From contig NZ_PNEO01000006.1 of assembly GCF_002870125.1 (NCBI RefSeq), forward strand, positions 1-64,000: 64,000 nucleotides of DNA, in the 5' to 3' direction. The stretch is from Burkholderia sp. WAC0059 (GTDB lineage Bacteria; Pseudomonadota; Gammaproteobacteria; Burkholderiales; Burkholderiaceae). Below the pieces are notes generated by a model. That model was not told where the DNA came from, searched no databases, and saw only the letters and a list, made by a program, of their open reading frames with translations. Below, piece after piece: positions 27,594 through 35,050 of the stretch (the stretch's first letter is position 1; each line of letters starts with the position of its first letter). A program made the translations under genes and the position numbers.

Positions 27594-29501
27594 ATGCTGC
27601 CGCTGAAACTTGAGACCGGGGAATCGAAACTTTTAACGCTCCGGGAATTGCTGTCTTACGATTTTTATATTCCGCCGTTCCAGCGCCCATATGACTGGGG
27701 TAGTTCCCAGGTTGTCGATCTTGTCCGCGATCTCAAGGACGCTGAGTTCAAGGGCATGCCTCTCTTCCTCGGCTTAGTCGTGGTTTGCCCTGACAATACA
27801 GGGGCCCTTGGAATCATCGATGGCCAGCAGCGTCTGACCACGCTCATGCTGGCGGTTGCGGCGCAGGGTGGTGGAAACAAGGTTGTTCGAGCGACTGCGG
27901 GAGGTCTGACCTCACTCTGGGTATCACCGCGTAAAGCCGATGGCGATTTCTCAATTGCGCTGTTAAGCGGGCGCCGAGAGGTTGAGCAAACTTTGTCCCA
28001 GAGGCTGATGGTCGATGCGTATAATCTGCTGATCGAGCGTAGCGGCGAATTTAAGGAAGAGACTCTGCTTGATGCTCAGGTGATCCTGTATGTTGCTCCT
28101 GGACTTGCTGGCGCTACAAGCCTGTTCGAGCGCATCAATCTTCGTGGCAAAGAAGTGTGTCAGTTTGATCTGGTAAAGAACAAACTCATTGAGTGGGCTG
28201 GAGCTGAGCATGACGAAGAGGTTAGGCATCAGCTGGAGGATCTGATTACACGACGCTACGACATTCTATATCAACGCTTGGATGTCACCAGCCACGGAGA
28301 GCCGCTCGATTCCGACAAGTTGTTGAAGGTGCACTGGATACTGTTCACGGAAAGACAGTTCAAAAGCTCGGACCGAGTGCTTCAGCAGGTTGACAGTGCT
28401 TTGAAGGCCGTAGCAAGCGATGGAATGGGTGTTGGTACGTGGATAGAGCGGTACCTGAATACGCTGGTAGAAGTGGCCGAAATATGGGTTGCTGTGGAGC
28501 GCCCCTATGAACGCATGCCCAAGGAATATGGGCAATCCTTGCGGGATGCTCTGCTCGACTTTGCGCGGTTGGGCCGAGATGGCGAGTTGCAACCGCTTAT
28601 CGTTGCTGCTATTCGACGGTGGAGGGACCAGGCTGAGGCGTTGGTGCGATTTTGTGAAATCAGTTCTTTCCGAAGCGCGTTATCAAAGGAGAAGAGCAAC
28701 CGCGGTCGCTCCTTCAAGTGGCGTGTCGCGCGCCAGTTGTATCAAGACAACTGGACTGACGGCCTTGGTCATGCTGTTTCCACTCCCACAGATGCAGCGC
28801 ATCAAGTGTTTTGGCATACAACCCCCTACTGGAACGTAGAAGAAGGCTCTCGCTTGGGCGAAGAGTTGTCCGAAGAGCAGAAGAATTCGCAAGTTTTCCC
28901 TGATGGTGCGCTGGAGAGTCCGCAGTTTTATATTCAATATCGGCACCTCATTCACTATCTCTTCTGGAAATACGGGCGGCATCTTCCTGAGTCAGACGAG
29001 TGGGGACCATATACGCGGGAAGATATTTCCCCTTTCCAGGACAGCGTCTGGTTCGGCAAAGAGGGGGCTTTCCGGTCTTGGGACGTTGAGCATATTTATC
29101 CGCAGACTCCTGACGATCAAGATCAGAGAGAGGGGCGACTCCATAAAAAGAATATGGAGCGCTGGCTCAATCATCTTGGCAATCTTACCGTTCTTCCGAT
29201 TCGTGACAACCGCGGGATGAAGAATGTGCCTTTTGTTGGGGAGCCGAGCAAGCTTAAATGGCTGCAGGATCAGCGTAAAGTATCATTTAATGAACTTCTT
29301 GCGAATAGTGATTACCGGGGTAATCTTATGGATCGCCCACACTGGGGGCCCAACAATTGCCGGAAACGTGTAGCCCAGATTCGACTGGCGGCAACTGAGC
29401 TGTGGGGATATCCCGCAATCTGCAAGTTGGGTGTAGGTGTATGGGATGAACGTGCCGACGACCGGCAAGTTGAGGACGATGACGAAGAAACTGCCGCATG
29501 A
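27594..29501 (+). CDS. GmrSD-like DUF262-DUF1524 nuclease (type IV restriction type)
   Basis: The 635-residue product joins an N-terminal DUF262 domain to a C-terminal DUF1524 HNH-like domain. DUF262 shows IPPFQRPYDW at 26-35 and the NTP-binding/hydrolysis motif DGQQRLTTL at 76-84. DUF1524 shows WDVEHIYPQTP with H500 and, later, LNHLGNLTVLP. This is the fused GmrSD layout; GmrSD enzymes cut DNA carrying modified cytosines such as glucosylated hydroxymethylcytosine. Substrate preference here is unknown. Catalytic motifs are intact. The ATG at 27594 follows a weak GAGAA. It is the first of a probable run with two tiny genes and a second DUF262 protein. Confidence 0.85.
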   Translation: MLPLKLETGESKLLTLRELLSYDFYIPPFQRPYDWGSSQVVDLVRDLKDAEFKGMPLFLGLVVVCPDNTGALGIIDGQQRLTTLMLAVAAQGGGNKVVRATAGGLTSLWVSPRKADGDFSIALLSGRREVEQTLSQRLMVDAYNLLIERSGEFKEETLLDAQVILYVAPGLAGATSLFERINLRGKEVCQFDLVKNKLIEWAGAEHDEEVRHQLEDLITRRYDILYQRLDVTSHGEPLDSDKLLKVHWILFTERQFKSSDRVLQQVDSALKAVASDGMGVGTWIERYLNTLVEVAEIWVAVERPYERMPKEYGQSLRDALLDFARLGRDGELQPLIVAAIRRWRDQAEALVRFCEISSFRSALSKEKSNRGRSFKWRVARQLYQDNWTDGLGHAVSTPTDAAHQVFWHTTPYWNVEEGSRLGEELSEEQKNSQVFPDGALESPQFYIQYRHLIHYLFWKYGRHLPESDEWGPYTREDISPFQDSVWFGKEGAFRSWDVEHIYPQTPDDQDQREGRLHKKNMERWLNHLGNLTVLPIRDNRGMKNVPFVGEPSKLKWLQDQRKVSFNELLANSDYRGNLMDRPHWGPNNCRKRVAQIRLAATELWGYPAICKLGVGVWDERADDRQVEDDDEETAA

Positions 29502-29574
29502 TTTGCCCGTCGTCAGTCATGAGGTGGGTATGTTGGCTATTTCTACACTGTACATACCTGAATGGAGGCGCAGT

Positions 29575-29820
29575 ATGGCATCTGTAGTAAGGAAGCACGA
29601 AGGGCGCGAACTGTTAGTTCGGGTGTTCTCCGTCGGCGATCAACGGCCGCTTGATCACTTTCTGTCGGATTCGGCCATTGCTTTGCGCGAAGTTGTGGTG
29701 GCCGGTAAATTAAATTCGTCAAAGGATTTTGAGGGCTGCCTAATTTACGAAATTGATCAAGAAAAAATCACAGCGAATAAATTCCGCCGAATTGTTGTTG
29801 GGTCAACACATGCCAAATAG
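29575..29820 (+). CDS. Small hypothetical protein between two DUF262 genes
   Basis: The 81-residue product (MASVVRKHEGRELLVRVFSV...) is not recognised. It is a mixed charged/hydrophobic sequence that looks like a compact alpha/beta fold. ATG 29575 has GGAGG six bases upstream, the best ribosome-binding site in the area. An earlier in-frame ATG at 29479 would overlap the DUF262 gene by 23 bases and give 113 residues. It lies 73 bases after that gene on the same strand, so it may be co-transcribed and could be a regulator or specificity partner. Confidence 0.55.
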   Translation: MASVVRKHEGRELLVRVFSVGDQRPLDHFLSDSAIALREVVVAGKLNSSKDFEGCLIYEIDQEKITANKFRRIVVGSTHAK

Positions 29821-29926
29821 GAATTGATTGACTCTACAATAGGACGGGCTGAAGTTGAAAATTTCTTTATTAATTCTTCTGTCACTCAGGATGGTTAATC
29901 ATACGTAATTTTCTGGGGCGAGATTA

Positions 29927-30082
29927 ATGCAACGCCGTATACCGAGGATGTTAGATAGGCGTGAGCTCGCCGCGGAAACAACAGCGGTGACCATCCCGTA
30001 TAACGTGGCATCTCTAGCATTGGTAGGTCTGTCATTCAGGCTTTTGTACCTACGCAACGGCTCGGTACTCGATGTGTATTGA
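29927..30082 (+). CDS. Very small hypothetical protein with a hydrophobic segment
   Basis: A 51-codon frame (MQRRIPRMLDRREL...) has a basic N-terminus and a hydrophobic stretch (NVASLALVGLSFRLLYL) that could be a short membrane or amphipathic helix. GGGGCGAG precedes the ATG by four bases. It ends 32 bases before the second DUF262 gene. Nothing is recognised; it may be a remnant. The rest of 29821-30114 is AT-rich and probably carries the promoter of the next gene. Confidence 0.35.
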   Translation: MQRRIPRMLDRRELAAETTAVTIPYNVASLALVGLSFRLLYLRNGSVLDVY

Positions 30083-30114
30083 AGTCACATGCTTCGGGGA
30101 TTTTTTTAAGAACT

Positions 30115-31878
30115 ATGACCGACACTCTCTTCAAAGAGGTCCACTATAGCCTCGGTGGCCTTATCGGGGACATCGGACTTGGTCGAATTGGTCTGCCGGA
30201 CATCCAGCGTCCGTTTGTCTGGGCCAATTCCAAGGTTCGTGATTTGTTTGACTCGATGTACCGTGGCTATCCGGTTGGTTACTTCTTGTTCTGGCAAACC
30301 GGCGCAGAAGGTACCGATGCCAAAGTTATCGGAGAGACGAACAAGCAAAAGGCGCCCTCGCTACTTATCGTGGACGGCCAGCAACGTCTGACCTCGCTAT
30401 ATGCAGTCATTCGTCGTGAAGCCGTGCTGCGCGAGAACTTTGAGCGCGAATACATCCGTATCGCCTTCCGGCCGCAGAGCGGCACTTTTGTCGTTCCCGA
30501 TGCAACTACGGAACGGGACCCCGAGTACATTCTCGACATCTCCGGGGTATTCAATCGGCCGACCCACAAAACCATAGGCGAATATCTCAGGCGCCTGGCG
30601 GCTGCGCGTGAGGTTTCCGACGCCGAAGAAGAAAAGATTGCCGACGCTATAGGGAGGTTGGCCGGTCTGACTAACTTTCCTTTCATCGCGCTTGAGCTAT
30701 CGCAGCAATGCACCGAAGAGCAGGTTGCCGACGTTTTCGTGCGCATCAACAGCGAAGGTAAGAAGCTCAACCAGTCGGACTTTATCCTGACTCTGATGTC
30801 AGTTTTTTGGGATGACGGACGCACCGAGCTGGAAGCATTCTGCCGCGCAGCGCGCCAGCCTGGACCAACGGGACAGCCGAGTCCGTTTAATCAAATCTTC
30901 CAGCCGGACCCCGACCACCTCTTACGCGTTGACGTGGGCGTGGCCTTTCGGCGTGCGCGTCTGGAGCACGTTTATTCGCTGCTGCGCGGGAAGGACTTGG
31001 CAACCGGAGAGGTCAATCTTGGTCAGCGTGACAATCAGTTCGGCAAGCTGCGTGATGCCCAGGCCCGGGTGTTGAACGTTACCTACTGGGCCGATTTCCT
31101 CAACATAGTGCGCGCCGCTGGCTTTCGCAGCACGAAAACCATCAGTTCGGTTAACGCGCTGGTGTTTGCCTATCAGCTCTATTTGCTAGGGCGTACGGAA
31201 TACGGTGTCGATGGGTTTCAACTCAAAAACGCTATCGCACGCTGGCTGTTCATGTCGTTGCTGACTGGCCGCTTTACCTCATCACCAGAATCGCGAATGG
31301 AGCAAGATTTGGCCGAGTTGCGCGAACTGAAGTCTGCCGACCAGTTTCTGATGCGCTTGGCTGCAGTAGAGATCGGAACCCTGACGGACGACTACTGGAC
31401 CAAGACGTTACCGATAGACCTGGCTACTTCGGCGAGCCGTAGTCCTGCACTATTCGGCTTTTATGCGGCGCAGACTCTATTGGGTGCACGAGCGCTGTTT
31501 TCCAAGAGTCCAGTGGCTGACCTGCTGGACCCCCCAGCTCAGGGACAGAAAAAAGCGCTAGAACGCCACCACCTGTTTCCCAAACAGTATCTGAAGAAGC
31601 GGGGTATCGATAGCGTGCGCGACATCAATCAGATTGCGAATTACGCATTGGTCGAGTGGGATGACAATATCGCCATCTCCGATGTTCCGCCAGCGAACTA
31701 TTGGTTGCAGTACGCTGCACGCTTTTCGACTACGGAATTGGAACAAATGCTCGAATGGCACGCCTTGCCAGACGGTTGGTGGAATATGGGCTATGACGAG
31801 TTCTTGATAGCACGTAGGCCACTGATTGCCAATGTGATTCGTGCTGGATACGAGAAATTGTCGGGTAGCGCAGTTTAA
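30115..31878 (+). CDS. DUF262 protein with C-terminal HHxFP-type HNH nuclease
   Basis: The 587-residue product has DUF262 features in LPDIQRPFVW (28-36) and the motif DGQQRLTSLY at 87-96. A C-terminal nuclease motif ERHHLFPKQYL (H485, H486) follows, then INQIANYALVEWDDN, where Asn residues match the N of HNH. It differs from the first DUF262 protein of the region in length, linker and HNH type, so the two are not a simple duplication. By family it should be a nucleotide-dependent, modification-sensing endonuclease. ATG 30115 is preferred; an in-frame TTG at 30079 lies inside the preceding tiny frame. The mobile-end repeat array begins 31 bases after its stop. Confidence 0.8.
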   Translation: MTDTLFKEVHYSLGGLIGDIGLGRIGLPDIQRPFVWANSKVRDLFDSMYRGYPVGYFLFWQTGAEGTDAKVIGETNKQKAPSLLIVDGQQRLTSLYAVIRREAVLRENFEREYIRIAFRPQSGTFVVPDATTERDPEYILDISGVFNRPTHKTIGEYLRRLAAAREVSDAEEEKIADAIGRLAGLTNFPFIALELSQQCTEEQVADVFVRINSEGKKLNQSDFILTLMSVFWDDGRTELEAFCRAARQPGPTGQPSPFNQIFQPDPDHLLRVDVGVAFRRARLEHVYSLLRGKDLATGEVNLGQRDNQFGKLRDAQARVLNVTYWADFLNIVRAAGFRSTKTISSVNALVFAYQLYLLGRTEYGVDGFQLKNAIARWLFMSLLTGRFTSSPESRMEQDLAELRELKSADQFLMRLAAVEIGTLTDDYWTKTLPIDLATSASRSPALFGFYAAQTLLGARALFSKSPVADLLDPPAQGQKKALERHHLFPKQYLKKRGIDSVRDINQIANYALVEWDDNIAISDVPPANYWLQYAARFSTTELEQMLEWHALPDGWWNMGYDEFLIARRPLIANVIRAGYEKLSGSAV

Positions 31879-31908
31879 AAATAGGCTTGTCTCGAAGGGA
31901 GATTTTCT

Positions 31909-32042
31909 GCGGACAGGTTATGCTTTATTTTGTCACGTTCGGACAATTTATGCTTTATCAGTAGTGAGCCGTAGCGCGAAAACTCCAACGATTTCGGACA
32001 ACTTATGCTTTATTTCGCGGACAAGTTATGCTTAACGGCACA
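31909..32042 (+). repeat. Right array of CGGACAANTTATGCTTTA repeats (transposon-end-like)
   Basis: Four well-conserved, same-orientation copies start at about 31910, 31940, 31995 and 32019. The final copy reads CGGACAAGTTATGCTTAA and runs into CGGCACA, ending at 32042. On the minus strand this begins TGTGCCGTTAAGCATAAC. Multiple short binding sites inside a TGT end are typical of TnsB/TniA-type DDE transposons. The element body should lie to the left. It marks the end of the low-GC region. Confidence 0.7.
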
Positions 32043-32044
32043 CT

Positions 32045-32197
32045 TTAATTTTTCCGCAAGATACGCGTTGTTCCGCAAAATCTAGCGCATCTCGGTCCCA
32101 CCTGGTCGCCTCTGCGCTTCCTCACATAGTGCTCCGCCATAGCCATTGAATTGTGGCCTGGCTGACGCTGCGCCTGCCGGATTTCGGCGGTAACCCA
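32045..32197 (-). pseudogene. Tyrosine integrase C-terminal remnant
   Basis: The frame reads WVTAEIRQAQRQPGHNSMAM, then AEHYVRKRRGDQVGP, and stops at 32045. The GHxSxAMxEHYVRxRRG..V pattern is the end of a phage-type tyrosine integrase, with the catalytic Tyr in EHY. Only about 50 residues remain. It starts 3 bases after the right repeat array and abuts the EamA gene, so it marks the island boundary. Confidence 0.65.
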
Positions 32198-32214
32198 TGG
32201 CGCTTCAGGTCGTG

Positions 32215-33057
32215 TCAAAGCCCCAGACAAATCGCTCCGGCCGCGACGACCATGCAGGCGAGCCAGCGCGTTCCACTGACCGCTTCCCGCAGAAACACTC
32301 GCCCGATCAGCACCGCAAACACCACGCTGGTCTCGCGCAATGCCGATACCGCGCCCATCGCGCCCGACTGCAGTGCCCAGATCACGATGCCATACGCCGT
32401 GATCGACACCAGGCCGCCGGCGAGCGACGAGCCGACCGCCAGCGGCTCGGATCGTATCGGCGTCCATAGCGGCGCGAGCCCGCGCACCGCGATAAACAGC
32501 ACCGGCATCAGCCAATAGAACAGGAACATCCACGCGGTGTAGGTGAGCGGCTGGCTGTTGGACAACCTGACGCCGACGCCGTCGATCACGGTGTAGAGGG
32601 CGATCGTCGCACCGGTCGTCAGCGCGGCCAGTGCACCCGTGCGCGACACGTGATTCCCCTGCAGCGCGATCGCGATAATACCGCCCGAGATCATCGCGAT
32701 CTCGAGCGCGTGCAAGGGGCCGATCGCCTCATGCGCGAAGAGCGCCGCGCCGAGCGTGACGAGCGGCGGCGACGAACCGCGCGCGATCGGGTACGCCTGC
32801 GCCAGATCGTTGCGGCCATACGACCGCACGAGGCTCATGTTGTAGAGGATATGCACGAGCCCCGATGCGACGATGTACGGCCAGGCGGCGCCGGCCGGCC
32901 AGGGCGTGGACAGGACGACGAGCGTGGAGACCGCCGCGATGGCGATACTCATCCACGTCATGGACAAAAACCGGTCGCGGTTGCCGTGCAGCATCGCGTT
33001 CCAGCTCGCGTGGAGCAGGGCAGCAAGGAGCACGATGCCGCCGGTATAACTGAGCAT
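32215..33057 (-). CDS. EamA/DMT-family inner-membrane transporter
   Basis: The 280-residue product has about ten hydrophobic helices in two halves, as usual for the EamA (drug/metabolite) family: a GLVHILYNMSLVRSYGRNDLAQAYPIARG segment in the first half and SGAMGAVSALRETSVVFAVLIGRVFL in the second. These proteins export small metabolites or amino acids; the substrate is unknown. It is the first gene of high-GC, chromosome-like sequence after the island. It is divergent from a LysR regulator, which probably controls it. Confidence 0.85.
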   Translation of the reverse strand: MLSYTGGIVLLAALLHASWNAMLHGNRDRFLSMTWMSIAIAAVSTLVVLSTPWPAGAAWPYIVASGLVHILYNMSLVRSYGRNDLAQAYPIARGSSPPLVTLGAALFAHEAIGPLHALEIAMISGGIIAIALQGNHVSRTGALAALTTGATIALYTVIDGVGVRLSNSQPLTYTAWMFLFYWLMPVLFIAVRGLAPLWTPIRSEPLAVGSSLAGGLVSITAYGIVIWALQSGAMGAVSALRETSVVFAVLIGRVFLREAVSGTRWLACMVVAAGAICLGL

Positions 33058-33142
33058 GCGGGTTGTGGGCCGGAAAGTGAGCGAGAGATTGAATCAGCGA
33101 TGTAATTGGCAGGATATCTATCTTGTGGAGGTCAAACAAACC

Positions 33143-33171
33143 AGATAAATTGACGAGTCGAGTTAGATAAA
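33143..33171. promoter_or_regulatory. Direct AGATAAA repeats between eamA-like and lysR-like genes
   Basis: AGATAAA occurs at 33143-33149 and 33165-33171, exactly 22 bp (two helical turns) apart, in the 123-bp divergent spacer. The second copy lies just before the LysR gene. This may be a regulator-binding site; it is only a sequence observation. Confidence 0.35.
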
Positions 33172-33180
33172 CTATTTCGG

Positions 33181-34071
33181 ATGAAACGGGTATTGCCCCC
33201 GCTCAATGCCTTGCGGGCTTTCGAGGCCGCGGGCCGGCTCGGCAGTTTCAAGGAAGCTGCCGCCGAATTGCACGTGACGCATGGTGCGGTGAGCCAGCAC
33301 GTGCGCCTGCTCGAAGAATGGCTTGGCGCATCGTTGTTTGACCGGTACAACCGGCGCGTGGCGCTGACGCCGGCGGCGAAGGCTTATCTGGAGGAAATCG
33401 GCCCCGTGTTCGAGCAGCTCGCGCAGGCAACCGCGAGATTTGGTCTCTCCGAAACGGCCTCCCGGACGCTGTCCGTGAACGCGCCCGCAACATTCACGCT
33501 GCGCTGGCTGGTGCCGAGACTGGCTAAATTCCGCGCCGGGCATCCCGACGTGGACGTCAACGTGGAGACGTCGAACGAGTCGCTGGAAAGTCTGAAAGAG
33601 ACCTATGACATCATCGTTCGGGGCGGTCCGGACACGTTCTATGGCTACTCGATGCGACCTTTCCTGTCCGACGAGCGACTTCCGGTCTGTAGTCCTGCGC
33701 TTTTGCAGCGAGTGCCGCTTCGATTGCCGGGCGACCTGCAGCAACACACGTTGCTGCACACTTCGAGTCTTCCCCGGCTTTGGCCCGACTGGCTGGCGAG
33801 CGCAGGAATTCCTGCCCTGAAGCCGGCAGCCACTTTGACCTTCGACCACTTCTATCTGACCTTGCAGGCTGCCATCGACGGAATCGGCATTGCGATGGGG
33901 CCGATTGCACTGGTCTCCGACGATCTCGCTGCCGGCCGGCTTGTCACGCCGTTTGCCGGTCCTCGTCTGCCGTCGCGCAGCTATTGCACCTACGTTCCGG
34001 ACGCGAAGTTCGGCGATGAACGGGTCGTGCTGTTCCGTTCATGGCTCGAGCGCGAAGGGATAGGTTCATGA
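33181..34071 (+). CDS. LysR-family regulator, GcvA-like
   Basis: The 296-residue product begins with the LysR winged helix (MKRVLPPLNALRAFEAAGRL..SFKEAAAELHVTHGAVSQHVRLLEEWLG), whose LNALRAFEAAxRxxSF pattern is that of GcvA-type regulators. A substrate-binding domain follows from about residue 92. It probably controls the divergent EamA exporter. Length and domains are complete. The ligand is unknown. Confidence 0.88.
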   Translation: MKRVLPPLNALRAFEAAGRLGSFKEAAAELHVTHGAVSQHVRLLEEWLGASLFDRYNRRVALTPAAKAYLEEIGPVFEQLAQATARFGLSETASRTLSVNAPATFTLRWLVPRLAKFRAGHPDVDVNVETSNESLESLKETYDIIVRGGPDTFYGYSMRPFLSDERLPVCSPALLQRVPLRLPGDLQQHTLLHTSSLPRLWPDWLASAGIPALKPAATLTFDHFYLTLQAAIDGIGIAMGPIALVSDDLAAGRLVTPFAGPRLPSRSYCTYVPDAKFGDERVVLFRSWLEREGIGS

Positions 34072-34254
34072 GTACAGGCGGGCGCTCGCCGGGCGTATCG
34101 GAACGGGAGCCATTGCGAACGGGGCTGCTTGCCTGGCGGCGCCGGCGATGACGAATGGCGTCATCGCGATTTGCATATTCGAAAAGAAAGCGTCCTTCAG
34201 AATCCGCTGGGGTATGACGTGCCGAGTACAGCCGGGCAGCACGGCACGTGGAAT

Positions 34255-34851
34255 TCAGAAAGTAGGCGGCGTATTGATCCAGACGACCCGGCAGTTCTCG
34301 TCGCCGGCGGCGCGATAGCTATGCACGCGGTCCGATAGAAAGAAGAAGCTGTAGCCGGTCGGCACGAGGTGCCGTTCCCCTTCGATCAACAGTTCGAGCT
34401 CTCCCGAGAGCACATAGCCCACTTCCTCGCCGTCGTGCTGGAACGGGCCGCACATCGGGCCGCCGGCGGGCATTTCGAGCAGGAGTCCCTCGAGTTGGCG
34501 GTGCTCGCTGAAGGGCGTGAGGATTTCCGCCGTGCTGCCGTCGCCGCCGTCGGTCACGCGCGGCTGGCGCGGCCGGTCGTTGGGCCCGTAGATGGTGCAG
34601 ACCGCTTCCTCTTTGGGGTCCATCAGCGCCGCGACATTGACGCTGAGCGCCTTCGCGATCCGGTGCAGCGTGGTCAGCGAAGGCACGACGACCGAATTCT
34701 CGATTCGTGAAAGCAGGCTTTCCGAGCAGCCCGCCGCGGCCGCGAGGTCCTTCAGGCGCAGCCGGTTGAGGCGACGCAGATAGCGCACGCGCGGGCCGAC
34801 GTCGGGCAAATCCTCGCGCTCCCGGTCGGCTTCCGGATTCAGGTTTTCCAT
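34255..34851 (-). CDS. XRE-family regulator with C-terminal cupin (paralogue 1)
   Basis: The 198-residue product has an XRE helix-turn-helix at about 18-72 (RVRYLRRLNRLRLKDLAAAAGCSESLLSRIEN) and a cupin sensor domain to the end (HDGEEVGYVLSGELELLIEG ... CRVVWINTPPTF). Such HTH-cupin proteins repress catabolic operons and respond to a small ligand. ATG 34851 with GGAAG upstream was chosen; an in-frame ATG at 34866 is possible. It is divergent from hyuA and is a paralogue of the regulator at 44414-45130, with a nearly identical ending (RVVWINTPP). Confidence 0.88.
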   Translation of the reverse strand: MENLNPEADREREDLPDVGPRVRYLRRLNRLRLKDLAAAAGCSESLLSRIENSVVVPSLTTLHRIAKALSVNVAALMDPKEEAVCTIYGPNDRPRQPRVTDGGDGSTAEILTPFSEHRQLEGLLLEMPAGGPMCGPFQHDGEEVGYVLSGELELLIEGERHLVPTGYSFFFLSDRVHSYRAAGDENCRVVWINTPPTF

Positions 34852-35050
34852 CAAGCTTCCATGCATTGAAATGTGTGTGTCTTGCCTGCAGCCGCCGGCT
34901 TCCGGCAAGGCGCGTGGCCCCCTCCGCCCTGTATATAGCAGAACGCGAGCGACTTGTGTACCACGCAAGCCTGGAGTTTATTTTGAAACTACTTGCTAGT
35001 TGTGAAAGTGGGTTGCACACTGCGCATCAATAAGGACAGGGAGTTGCGCG

